Assembly (NCBI GenBank): GCA_946478635.1
Contig: CAMLCX010000143.1
Coordinates: forward strand, 1-10,263
Length of the DNA stretch: 10,263 bases
Direction: 5' to 3'
From: an uncultured Pseudomonadota bacterium
Lineage (GTDB): Bacteria; Desulfobacterota_B; Binatia; UBA9968
The position numbers and the translations under genes are program-made. The notes below the pieces were generated by a model. It had not been told where the DNA came from, made no database searches, and saw only the letters and a program-made list of their open reading frames with translations. Shown piece by piece: positions 1-6,266 of the stretch. Position 1 is the first letter of the stretch. Each line of letters starts with the position of its first letter.

Positions 1-97
1 GCGTTTTGCGCGGATTGATGCCCGCCTTCATCGAGAAATTCAGGTAGCGCGCCAGCTTCGGAACCGGCGCCAGAATACCAAGCTGGCAGTTTTCCAC
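1..97 (-). CDS. Dyp-type peroxidase, N-terminal fragment (runs off the left edge)
   Basis: Only the first 32 codons are in the window. They start with GTG at 97-95 and read leftward in an open frame to base 1. The peptide contains QLGILAPVPKLARYLNFSM, which matches the conserved N-terminal start of dye-decolourising (Dyp-type) haem peroxidases, where a Q-x-GILAPVP-x-x-ARYL-x-F pattern opens the first ferredoxin-like domain. Such enzymes use hydrogen peroxide to oxidise dyes and other substrates. The haem ligand and catalytic Asp/Arg lie outside the window and cannot be checked. The start is supported by GGGAGG four bases upstream, by an in-frame TGA further upstream, and by a good promoter at 125-153. 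The gene diverges from the binding-protein gene at 301. The family call rests on a short stretch, so confidence is moderate. Confidence 0.6.
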   Translation of the reverse strand, partial: MENCQLGILAPVPKLARYLNFSMKAGINPRKT

Positions 98-124
98 CTC
101 GCCTCCCGTCAAAAATTTTCAATA

Positions 125-153
125 AATATCGCCTTGCAACCCTTGCGTGTCAA
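125..153 (-). promoter_or_regulatory. Probable sigma-70 promoter for the peroxidase gene
   Basis: Read on the minus strand there is a perfect -35 TTGACA (153-148), a 17-base spacer, and a -10 GATATT (130-125) that matches the consensus at 4 of 6 positions. Transcription would begin near 118. That gives a leader of about 20 bases containing the GGGAGG ribosome site (107-102) just before the GTG start at 97. Promoter, ribosome site and start are mutually consistent. Confidence 0.55.
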
Positions 154-161
154 GCAGATCG

Positions 162-217
162 CTCCGAATGAACCGGAGAGCTTGTCGGGGTATGTGGACG
201 ACAAGAGACAACCGGAG
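162..217. promoter_or_regulatory. Dyad plus direct repeat between divergent promoters (candidate operator)
   Basis: CTTGTCG (181-187) and CGACAAG (199-205) form a perfect 7-bp inverted repeat around an 11-base centre. It is flanked on both sides by a direct repeat, AACCGGAG (171-178 and 210-217). The left copy can also pair with CTCCG at 162-166. The element lies between the minus-strand -35 at 148-153 and a plus-strand -35 candidate at 233-238, which is where a shared regulator would bind. No regulator gene is in the window, so function is inferred from position and symmetry only. Confidence 0.35.
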
Positions 218-232
218 TTTTCCACGCAGCCG

Positions 233-260
233 TTGCATTGCACACGTAAATATCTAATAT
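233..260 (+). promoter_or_regulatory. Possible sigma-70 promoter for the binding-protein gene
   Basis: TTGCAT (233-238), a 16-base spacer and TAATAT (255-260) form a modest sigma-70-like pair about 40 bases before the ATG at 301. The local sequence is AT-rich compared with its surroundings. The match is imperfect in both hexamers, so this is only a candidate. Confidence 0.3.
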
Positions 261-287
261 TCTATCGCTGCGAACGGGTTCATAGCC

Positions 288-294
288 AAGGAGG
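288..294 (+). promoter_or_regulatory. Strong ribosome binding site of the binding-protein gene
   Basis: AAGGAGG ends six bases before the ATG at 301. This fixes that ATG as the start in preference to the second in-frame ATG at 310. Confidence 0.8.
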
Positions 295-300
295 ATATCC

Positions 301-1350
301 ATGATAACGATGTTCAAGCCGTTAATTGCCACTCTTGTGTTGCTCGCTTTGCAGGCAGCCTCAAGCAGCGGGCTTGAGGCGCAGGAGCCATTTTTCAAAG
401 GCAAACAAATCCGTATCATTGTCGGCCTAAGCTCGGGCGGCGGCTATGACCGCGCCGCGCGATTGCTCGCCCGCTACGCCGGTAAGTACATTCCGGGGAA
501 CCCGGACATCGTCGTGCAAAACATGCCGGGCGCCGGTTCCGTCACTGCGGCAAACTACGTCTGGGGAGTGGCAAAACCCGATGGCTTGACACTGCTCGCG
601 CCGCACAACAACTTCTATCTCAGCCAGCTTTCCGGGCAAAAGGAAGTGCAATTCGATTTGCCAAAGTTTCAATGGATCGGATCTTTGGAAAACGACGACA
701 TGATCCTTTTTTCGCGGAGCGACGCGCCGTTTAAATCCATGAGTGAGGTGGTCAGGCAGAAAATGACACCCAAGTGCGGATCGACCGGCGTGGGCAGCTC
801 CGACTACGTCATGTCGAAGATTCTGGAAGAAACGATCGACGCGAAAATCCAACATGTCACCGGCTATCCCGGCAGCAGCGAGATCGCCATCGCCCTCGAA
901 CGCGGCGAGGTTGCTTGCATGGGGCTGACGATCTCCACCTATTACGGACGCGAACCCTTTCTCACCTGGCTGAAGTCAAAATTCGTGCGCTTTCTAGCTC
1001 AGAGCGGCCGCCAGAGATCGCCGCATGTTGCCGATGCACCGACCATTTATGAGTTGATGGACGAGTTTAAGACACCGGCAACCAAACGCCGCACCGCCGA
1101 AGCGATGCTCCAAGGCGGTGAGTGGGCCCGGCCGCTGATGGCGCCGCCGGGAACTCCCGCAGACCGGGTCGCCGTTCTGCGCACCGCTTATGAAAAGGCG
1201 GCCAAAGATCCCGAACTCGTCGCTGAAGCTAAAAAGATGCGCATTGAGGTTACGCCGCTGACAGGAGAAAAACTCCAGGGGATGGCGAAAGAAGTGATGG
1301 TTCAGCCGGCCGAAGTCGTCGCGCAGATCAAAAAACTTTTCACTCAGTGA
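301..1350 (+). CDS. Tripartite tricarboxylate transporter substrate-binding protein (Bug/TctC family)
   Basis: This is a periplasmic solute-binding protein of 349 residues, slightly longer than the roughly 320-330 typical of the Bug/TctC family. Residues 1 to about 27 form a signal peptide: a Lys at residue 6, a hydrophobic core around 8-20, and a likely cleavage site after the Ala of LEAQ. The mature protein opens with the family pattern IRIIVGLSSGGGYDRAARLLARY (residues 37-59, two segments), where the Gly-rich loop and Asp contact the ligand carboxylate. VVQNMPGAGS (71-80) follows and is a family hallmark. Bug proteins bind small carboxylates or related compounds and deliver them to TctA/TctB membrane partners. 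No tctA or tctB gene is nearby, so this is an orphan receptor and its ligand is unknown. The start is set by the ribosome site at 288-294. Confidence 0.9.
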   Translation: MITMFKPLIATLVLLALQAASSSGLEAQEPFFKGKQIRIIVGLSSGGGYDRAARLLARYAGKYIPGNPDIVVQNMPGAGSVTAANYVWGVAKPDGLTLLAPHNNFYLSQLSGQKEVQFDLPKFQWIGSLENDDMILFSRSDAPFKSMSEVVRQKMTPKCGSTGVGSSDYVMSKILEETIDAKIQHVTGYPGSSEIAIALERGEVACMGLTISTYYGREPFLTWLKSKFVRFLAQSGRQRSPHVADAPTIYELMDEFKTPATKRRTAEAMLQGGEWARPLMAPPGTPADRVAVLRTAYEKAAKDPELVAEAKKMRIEVTPLTGEKLQGMAKEVMVQPAEVVAQIKKLFTQ

Positions 1351-1405
1351 TTTGAGGCACGTCAAGCGATGGGCTTTGTCTCGCGTAAGAAGCCGGCACC
1401 GCCCG
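1351..1405. other. Convergent intergenic gap without a clear terminator
   Basis: The binding-protein gene and the PAS gene end facing each other here. A 4-bp stem, CTCA/TGAG, straddles the TGA of the binding-protein gene, and no U-run follows it. I see no convincing intrinsic terminator in either direction. Confidence 0.4.
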
Positions 1406-1828
1406 TCACTTGAGCCGCTGTTCCAATTCGGCGAGCCGTTTGCGCAGCTCACGTTCTTCGTTCCAGCGCGCGGTCTCGTCTCTGACGATGGCCGCGATGA
1501 CCCGTCCGCCGGCCGGCGCCTCGAGCAGCGTAACGGTAAAAGCGATCGACAATGGTTTGCCGTCGCGCTGTTGTGCCGGCACCCGCAGCACCTCTGACTG
1601 ATACTTTGTCTTTCCCGTCGCCATCACCTGGCGATAACCTTCCCAGTGCCGCAGGCGAAACCGCTCCGGGATAATCAGGTCCAGCGACTGACCGAGCGCC
1701 TCTTCGGCGGAAAATCCAAAAATTCGGGTTGCCGCAGAATTCCAAAAGATGATTTTACCATCGGCTCCGGCCGCGATGATCGCGTCCGCTGCATCTAGCG
1801 CAAAAGCTTCCAGATCAAGTTTGCTCAC
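1406..1828 (-). CDS. Stand-alone PAS-domain sensor protein
   Basis: This is a protein of 140 residues made almost entirely of one PAS domain (about residues 4-118), followed by a short charged helix. The PAS core is recognisable from DGKIIFWNSAATRIFGFSAEE (residues 24-43 and on), then LDLIIPERFR, the HWEGYR segment and DGKPLSIAFTVTLL. This is the S-box layout found in sensory kinases and cyclases. The tail, roughly residues 119-140, is rich in Glu, Arg and Leu with heptad-like spacing and could be a coiled coil. There is no kinase, GGDEF or DNA-binding output domain, so it probably signals by protein contact. The frame extends upstream to a TTG at 1906 with no ribosome site. I chose the GTG at 1828 because the PAS fold begins just after it. 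The ligand is unknown. It lies downstream of the helicase gene on the same strand. Confidence 0.75.
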   Translation of the reverse strand: MSKLDLEAFALDAADAIIAAGADGKIIFWNSAATRIFGFSAEEALGQSLDLIIPERFRLRHWEGYRQVMATGKTKYQSEVLRVPAQQRDGKPLSIAFTVTLLEAPAGGRVIAAIVRDETARWNEERELRKRLAELEQRLK

Positions 1829-1936
1829 GGAATCGGTCTTTCTTGCGAGGATTTGGATCGGAGGTTCAGCGCGGGGCTGCAACAATTGCACGAAATGCCC
1901 CGTCAACTGTAGAAAGTTTTTTATGCGGCAGCGGCT

Positions 1937-3145
1937 CTACCAGCGCCGCCGGCCGGCGCCGTAGGAACGCCGCCCTGCCGAACGCCCGCCGAGAATCGGC
2001 TTGGGATTGGGATCAAGCAAGCGACTGTAGGCGTAATTAAATTCTTCGAGTTTTACCCGTGGAATTTTCTGGCCAATAAAGTGCTCGATGGACGCCACTT
2101 CTTGCAGGTCCTCGGCCGTCATGATCGTGAAGGCGTCGCCGACGCTTTGCGCCCGCCCGGTGCGGCCGATGCGATGAACGTAGTCCTCGGGATGGTGCGG
2201 GACGTCAAAGTTGATCACGTGACTGATCTGTTCGACGTCAATGCCGCGGGCTGCAATATCGGTGGCCACCATGACTTCGTACCTGCCATTGCGAAATCCG
2301 TTGAGCGCCTCTTCCCGCTCACGCTGTGTTCGGCTCGAGTGGAGCACGGCCACGGCATGGCCCTTCTGATTGAGTTTGCGCGCCACCCGGTCAGCGCCAT
2401 TTTTGGTGCGACAGAAAATCAGCACCTGATCGTAATCGGTGCGCCGCAATAATTCTTCCAGGAGATCCTGCTTCTGACCGACGTCCACGGGATAGAGCGC
2501 ATGGGTGACATTTTCGGCGGGCGAGCGGCGTAGGCCGATTTCGATGGTTTCCGGATTGCGCATAGCCCACTTACTCAGTTGCTCGATCTCCGGTGGAATG
2601 GTCGCCGAGAACAGCATGGTCTGACGCGTGCGCGGGCAGCGCTCGACGATCTTGCGCACGTCGGGCAAAAACCCCATGTCCAACATGCGATCCGCTTCAT
2701 CCAGCACGAGCAGCTCGACCTGGTCGAGCTTGAGCGTACGCCGCTGCAGCTGATCGAGCAGCCGGCCTGGCGTCGCAACTACAATATCCGTCCCCTGTCG
2801 TAACGCTTGATCCTGACGGCCGTAACCGGTTCCACCGTACAGCACAACCATGCGCAGGTTGGTGAAACGCGCATAGTCGCGAATCGCGGTTTCCACCTGC
2901 GCGGCGAGCTCCCGCGTCGGCTCGAGCACCAGGGCGCGCAGACGGCCGCGCTGCGCCAATTTTGAAATCATTGGAAGGGCAAAAGCCGCGGTCTTACCCG
3001 TGCCGGTCTGAGCCGAGCCGATAAGGTCCCGGCCCTCGAGGATCAACGGGATGGCGCGTAGCTGAATCGCTGTGGGTTCGGCATAGCCGGCGGCGCGCAC
3101 GCCGTCGACAACTTTCGGTGAGAGTCCAAGTTTAGAGAAGGGCAC
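1937..3145 (-). CDS. rhlE: ATP-dependent DEAD-box RNA helicase, RhlE type
   Basis: A 402-residue superfamily 2 RNA helicase with every canonical motif in order: the Q motif (F3 to Q28), motif I AQTGTGKT (45-52), Ia PTRELA (76-81), Ib TPGR (125-128), II DEAD (149-152), III SAT (180-182), IV LIFCRT (242-247), V ATDIAARGID (294-303) and VI HRIGRTGR (324-331). The HSSRTQREREEAL segment in the second RecA lobe and the short basic Arg/Gly tail (386-402) fit RhlE better than the longer-tailed DbpA or CsdA. RhlE proteins unwind short RNA duplexes in ribosome maturation and RNA turnover. The start is GTG at 3145; an in-frame TAA two codons upstream rules out a longer protein. That GTG has no ribosome site of its own: the strong one lies 41 bases upstream, before a tiny leader ORF. 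Confidence 0.93.
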   Translation of the reverse strand: MPFSKLGLSPKVVDGVRAAGYAEPTAIQLRAIPLILEGRDLIGSAQTGTGKTAAFALPMISKLAQRGRLRALVLEPTRELAAQVETAIRDYARFTNLRMVVLYGGTGYGRQDQALRQGTDIVVATPGRLLDQLQRRTLKLDQVELLVLDEADRMLDMGFLPDVRKIVERCPRTRQTMLFSATIPPEIEQLSKWAMRNPETIEIGLRRSPAENVTHALYPVDVGQKQDLLEELLRRTDYDQVLIFCRTKNGADRVARKLNQKGHAVAVLHSSRTQREREEALNGFRNGRYEVMVATDIAARGIDVEQISHVINFDVPHHPEDYVHRIGRTGRAQSVGDAFTIMTAEDLQEVASIEHFIGQKIPRVKLEEFNYAYSRLLDPNPKPILGGRSAGRRSYGAGRRRW

Positions 3146-3156
3146 ACTTTTTTATG

Positions 3157-3177
3157 TCACAACGTGCCTGGATTCAC
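3157..3177 (-). other. Possible six-codon leader ORF before the helicase gene
   Basis: On the minus strand a GTG at 3177 opens six codons (M-N-P-G-T-L) and ends in TGA at 3159-3157, 11 bases before the helicase GTG. It has a far better ribosome site than the helicase itself: GGAGG (3191-3187) nine bases upstream. The nine-base sequence ACGTTGTGA occurs twice here, at 3182-3174 and 3165-3157, with a 17-base period. The ORF could couple or attenuate helicase translation, but it is too short to support by coding statistics. Confidence 0.3.
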
Positions 3178-3182
3178 AACGT

Positions 3183-3194
3183 CCCACCTCCCTT
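3183..3194 (-). promoter_or_regulatory. Strong Shine-Dalgarno sequence far upstream of the helicase start
   Basis: AAGGGAGGTGGG on the minus strand is a near-ideal ribosome site, but it lies about 41 bases from the helicase GTG at 3145. It is well placed only for the leader GTG at 3177. A partly overlapping CTCC/GGAG pairing just upstream could form a weak hairpin over it. Confidence 0.5.
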
Positions 3195-3221
3195 GGAGAC
3201 AAGCTTGATAGCCCGCTCGAT

Positions 3222-3872
3222 TTAGCGCGCGGTGCCAATTGGGGGTGGGACGTGCAGATCCGGCCCGCTGGCGGTCAGGGCGCTGCGAATGAAGTCGCCT
3301 TTGGCGTTGGAGTATTCAGTGCCCTTGGTGATACCGCGCGCGAGAAGGGTGCGCTTCTCCGCCTCATAGCGGCAACGCAAATCGATATTGTGGCGCAGCA
3401 AATCTCGAAATCTCACAAGGTCGCGCGCTTCGCTGGATCCGGCTTCGATCACATGGGCATGGGTTCTGTAAGTCCGACCGAGGTATCTCACGCTGCCTAC
3501 GCGCATCGGGCGCGACTCGGGGAACGGCTCGTGACCCTTTTGCCTCTGGAATCCAAGACCGTCCAAGGTATTTCGCGCTTCTTCAAGACAGCCCGGCGTG
3601 TAAACTACCAGTAAATCAATAATCCCTTTTCCCCAACAGCCGGGAACGGCGGTGCTGCCGATATGTTCGACTTCTAATGGGCAACCCGACCGAACGATGA
3701 GTTTTGCAATCCGGGCGGCAACCCGCGGCGACTCAGGATCGTACGGCAGATATTCCACAGCCGAGGGCGTGTAGGTTCCGATCAACATGGCGGGATAAAC
3801 CCCTCGCGTACTTGCTGGAACTTGCCCGCGCATAGATAGCTGATCGCCCGGCGCACGCGAATCGTGAATCAT
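3222..3872 (-). CDS. GrpB family protein (UPF0157, nucleotidyltransferase-like fold)
   Basis: This protein of 216 residues belongs to the GrpB/UPF0157 family, which has a nucleotidyltransferase-like fold and no settled biochemical role. The diagnostic segment EHIGSTAVPGCWGKGIIDLL (residues 69-88) holds the G-S-T signature and the downstream acidic Asp expected in that fold. The LPYDPESPR entry motif (42-50), the HAHVIEAGS strand (138-146) and the C-terminal Y-x-x-A-K-G-x-F-I motif (187-195) also fit. The ATG at 3872 has AGGAG nine bases upstream. A second ATG at 3788 would give 188 residues, closer to the usual family length, and it precedes the conserved region, so the first 28 residues may not be real. 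The gene lies 76 bp upstream of the helicase gene on the same strand and could be co-transcribed with it. Confidence 0.88.
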   Translation of the reverse strand: MIHDSRAPGDQLSMRGQVPASTRGVYPAMLIGTYTPSAVEYLPYDPESPRVAARIAKLIVRSGCPLEVEHIGSTAVPGCWGKGIIDLLVVYTPGCLEEARNTLDGLGFQRQKGHEPFPESRPMRVGSVRYLGRTYRTHAHVIEAGSSEARDLVRFRDLLRHNIDLRCRYEAEKRTLLARGITKGTEYSNAKGDFIRSALTASGPDLHVPPPIGTAR

Positions 3873-4105
3873 GGGATAGATCTCCTGTTCACACTTACTC
3901 CGCAACAGAGTGACCGGAACCCGCTCGACATAAGCTCGCGGTTGGACGGGGTATAAAGCAATACCGATACCAGCCGCTTCTACAATGCAGTGTTCGATCG
4001 AGGTGTGAATTTCGCGGCAAAATAATCAACCGGCGGGGTTCGTCTGCGGCACGGCTGGAACTTTTGGTTTACGCGCTGTAACCAACGGTTGCGGGAGGCG
4101 CTGGT
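3873..4105. other. Gap between the GrpB and PH-domain genes
   Basis: These 233 bases hold no gene with a normal start codon. The frame of the GrpB gene stays open upstream as far as a TGA at 4028-4026 but contains only a TTG (3905) as a possible start. AACC/GGTT stems near 4024-4035 on the minus strand are too short to call a terminator. I see no confident promoter. Confidence 0.5.
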
Positions 4106-4516
4106 TCAGGTCTTCAAACGCTGCTTGATCGCGGTCATAAAACCGGCCTTGTCCGAGGGCGAGATCATTAGTTCATCCCCGCCGCCGTAGCGGATCAGCA
4201 GCCGGTCCAAAGACAGCGCAGGGCTGGATGCCGCATTGCGCGTCGGTTCAATCGCAGTAATCTCTCGCAGCGGCACGATCCATGAAAACGGTCCCGATTT
4301 AACTAGGAGAGACTGCGATGTGATCGTGTATCGAGTGCTCAGATACAGCCATAAAAAAAATGCCAGCACGACCACGACAAGCACAATTGCAAGCAGATCC
4401 GCGCTATGGTCATCGATACCGACATCTTCGAGCAAAAATTCGATAACCAGCACGGGAATACCGACGACTACGCCGACAAGCCAGAAGTCGACTTTGGAGC
4501 GAAACACTGTATCCAA
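4106..4516 (-). CDS. Membrane protein with a bacterial PH domain (bPH_4-like)
   Basis: A protein of about 136 residues with two transmembrane helices (about 11-30 and 40-60) followed by a compact C-terminal bacterial PH-like domain (about 62-135). The FRSKVDFWL opening, the YTITSQSLLVKSG strand pair, IVPLREITAIEPTRN (80-94), SSPALSLDRLLIRYG (98-112) and the ISPSDKAGF segment are typical of the bPH_4 family (formerly DUF1200, YyaB-like). Function is unknown; a membrane-associated role is inferred. The frame is open up to a TTG at 4567, one base after the TGA of the MFS gene. I chose the TTG at 4516, just after GGGGGTAAG, because it sits close to the conserved FRSKVD start; the GTG at 4507 is nearly as likely. 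The gene probably shares the MFS transcript. Confidence 0.8.
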   Translation of the reverse strand: MDTVFRSKVDFWLVGVVVGIPVLVIEFLLEDVGIDDHSADLLAIVLVVVVLAFFLWLYLSTRYTITSQSLLVKSGPFSWIVPLREITAIEPTRNAASSPALSLDRLLIRYGGGDELMISPSDKAGFMTAIKQRLKT

Positions 4517-4568
4517 ACTTACCCCCGAAGATAACCTCGCGCCCAGCCCACCGGACGAACCGCGCAAC

Positions 4569-5783
4569 TCAAACCGGCACAGCTCCGCGAACGACTCGCG
4601 CTTCCCGGATCGGCAAATTGAGGAAAGCCGCGATCATCGCGAACAGCGCATCGGCATACCACATCCACAAATAATTCCCCGAGTGACTAAAAGCCAGGCC
4701 GCCCAACCAGGCGCCGAAAAAGCCGCCGATCTGGTGCGATAACATGGTCATGCCGTAAAGCGTCGCGAGGTAGCGCATGCCGAATAGCTTGCCGACAACC
4801 CCGGCGGTCGGCGGCGCCGTGCCCAACCATGAGAACCCCAAACCCACGGCAAGAAGATAAAAGGTCCACTCCGCTTTCGGCGCCGCGAGATAGAGCAGAA
4901 TCAGCATCGTGCGCGAGCTGTACATCCAAAAAAGCACATCCTTACCGCGAAACCGGCTCAGGAGCCAACCGGCGGCGAAGCTCCCGGCGATATTCGCAAG
5001 ACCGATGATCGCCAATGACCAGCTCGCTACCGACGCGGGCAAACCGCAAAGATCGACTTCACCGGGCAGATGGGTCACCAGAAATGCGATGTGAAATCCG
5101 CAGGTCAAAAAACTACCGTGCAAAAGCAAATAGCTTCGGTCGCGAAATGCATTTCTAAGCGCAAACCGGATGCCGCCGTCACGGCTTAACTCCAGTACGC
5201 CGTCCCCTGTCGTGTGCCCGCCGATCGGTCGCACCAGCGGCAGAGCGAGGAGCGTCATCGCGGCGAGCGACCACATCGCGGCAACCCATCCGGACGCGGC
5301 AATCAACTTTTGCGCGATGGGCGCGAAAACGAATTGCCCAAACGAACCGCCCGCGGTGATGATTCCCGCCGCTGTGCCACGCTGCTGTTGCGGCAAGCGC
5401 CGCGCCAGAGACCCGATCAACACCGAAAAGCTGCCGGCGCCTGAGCCCGCCGCGCTAAGAATACCGATCGTGACGACCAAGCCGAAACTCGACGTCAGCA
5501 GCGGCGTCAGCGCGGTGCCGAGCGCAAGAACGAGAACTCCGCCGAGCAAAACGCGCGCGGCGCCGAAACGATCCGCCAACGCGCCGGCGACCGGTTGCAT
5601 CGCGCCCCAGACGAACTGGCCGATGGCCATGGAGAAACTAACGACGGCGATGCCAACACCGGTCGAACCGGCGATCGGAAAAAGAAACAAGCCCTGCGTC
5701 TGGCGCACTCCCATGGTCACCATCAGCATGGCTGCCGCGGCGAGAGTTAAGAAGAGCCAGGATTTTGATTTGCCGTCGGGCAT
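4569..5783 (-). CDS. MFS transporter (monocarboxylate/oxalate-formate antiporter-like)
   Basis: A 404-residue inner-membrane protein with about 12 hydrophobic helices in two halves, separated by a polar stretch around residues 186-210. The MFS motif A is clear between helices 2 and 3: GALADRFGAARVLLGG (67-82). The GVRQTQGLFLFPI segment in helix 1 (25-37) and GFHIAFLVTHLP (229-240) at the start of the second half resemble transporters of the monocarboxylate/oxalate-formate type. These use ion gradients or exchange to move small organic anions. The substrate cannot be read from the sequence. The ATG start at 5783 has only a weak AAGAAAA upstream, and a promoter candidate just before it implies a very short leader. 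The PH-domain gene follows directly. Confidence 0.9.
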   Translation of the reverse strand: MPDGKSKSWLFLTLAAAAMLMVTMGVRQTQGLFLFPIAGSTGVGIAVVSFSMAIGQFVWGAMQPVAGALADRFGAARVLLGGVLVLALGTALTPLLTSSFGLVVTIGILSAAGSGAGSFSVLIGSLARRLPQQQRGTAAGIITAGGSFGQFVFAPIAQKLIAASGWVAAMWSLAAMTLLALPLVRPIGGHTTGDGVLELSRDGGIRFALRNAFRDRSYLLLHGSFLTCGFHIAFLVTHLPGEVDLCGLPASVASWSLAIIGLANIAGSFAAGWLLSRFRGKDVLFWMYSSRTMLILLYLAAPKAEWTFYLLAVGLGFSWLGTAPPTAGVVGKLFGMRYLATLYGMTMLSHQIGGFFGAWLGGLAFSHSGNYLWMWYADALFAMIAAFLNLPIREARVVRGAVPV

Positions 5784-5794
5784 AAGGTTTTCTT

Positions 5795-5823
5795 GTTATA
5801 GAATTTTTCGCAGCGTGAATAAA
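5795..5823 (-). promoter_or_regulatory. Possible promoter of the MFS gene
   Basis: On the minus strand, TTTATT (5823-5818), a 17-base spacer and TATAAC (5800-5795, 5 of 6 matches to the -10 consensus) precede the MFS ATG at 5783. Transcription would start near 5788, leaving a leader of about five bases. The weak -35 keeps this a candidate. Confidence 0.4.
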
Positions 5824-5887
5824 CGGAAGCCAGGATTGACCTTCCACCACACGCGCCTCACTCAAATTCCAGCGATTAGGAGGGTCT

Positions 5888-6241
5888 CTAATCTCTCGGG
5901 CGGGATTGTCCTTTTTCGTCGACGTAGTCGGAAAAATCCGGTTTGGTTGAGAGGCTGACCGGAAGCTTGTTCTCAACGATAATTTTAAAAACCTCGATCG
6001 CCTGCTGTGGAGGTTCACCCTCGCCGCTTTCGCGGTAGTACCAGATGGTGTTGCTTCTGGGTTCTGCGTTTTCCACGGATCTTCGCACCTCCGCGACGGT
6101 GGAATCATGGCCATTCAGCAAAACTGTCCCCGTCGACAGTACGCTTATTCGTATATTCCGCATCGCGGATGAATTTCTTTCGGCGGCAAAGTTCCAATTA
6201 GGCTTGATTACCGCCATAACCCATTGAAGAATTCGGTGCAT
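5888..6241 (-). CDS. Small soluble ExbD/TolR-like protein
   Basis: A protein of up to 117 residues whose conserved part begins at MRNIRISVLSTGTVLLNG (start 6163, 91 residues). The beta-strand pattern, the V-L-x-x-G-x-V-x-L-x-G opening, the IWYYRES strand, and the A-x-E-V-x-K-x-I-V-x-x-x-L-P-V-S-L-S helix-strand ending in PDFSDYVD resemble the periplasmic domain of ExbD/TolR biopolymer-transport proteins. It has no transmembrane helix or signal peptide, so it is unlikely to act as a true ExbD. No ExbB/TolQ partner is present. None of the starts (TTG 6292, ATG 6241, ATG 6217, ATG 6163) has a good ribosome site. I list the ATG at 6241, which clears the alcohol dehydrogenase gene by 25 bp, but 6163 fits the domain better. 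Function is unknown. Confidence 0.65.
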   Translation of the reverse strand: MHRILQWVMAVIKPNWNFAAERNSSAMRNIRISVLSTGTVLLNGHDSTVAEVRRSVENAEPRSNTIWYYRESGEGEPPQQAIEVFKIIVENKLPVSLSTKPDFSDYVDEKGQSRPRD

Positions 6242-6266
6242 GGTCAGGTCCGTAGTTCGCGTCCGC

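Noticed and set aside
427..855. 142-codon minus-strand frame
   Set aside because: It is antisense to the binding-protein gene, which has a signal peptide, family motifs and a strong ribosome site.
1946..1960. GC-rich palindrome GCCGGCCGGC as a terminator for the helicase gene
   Set aside because: It lies inside the helicase C-terminal coding region, before the stop, and no U-run follows on the minus strand. Arg/Gly codons explain it.
5170..5958. 262-codon open frame on the plus strand
   Set aside because: It lies antisense to the MFS gene, which has clear transmembrane and motif A features. The plus-strand product is Pro/Arg/Ala-rich with no recognisable domain, as expected of an antisense shadow in GC-rich DNA.
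5638..6114. 158-codon minus-strand frame spanning the MFS start and the ExbD-like gene
   Set aside because: It overlaps two better-supported genes in another frame, has low-complexity Arg/Ser-rich sequence, and has no ribosome site.
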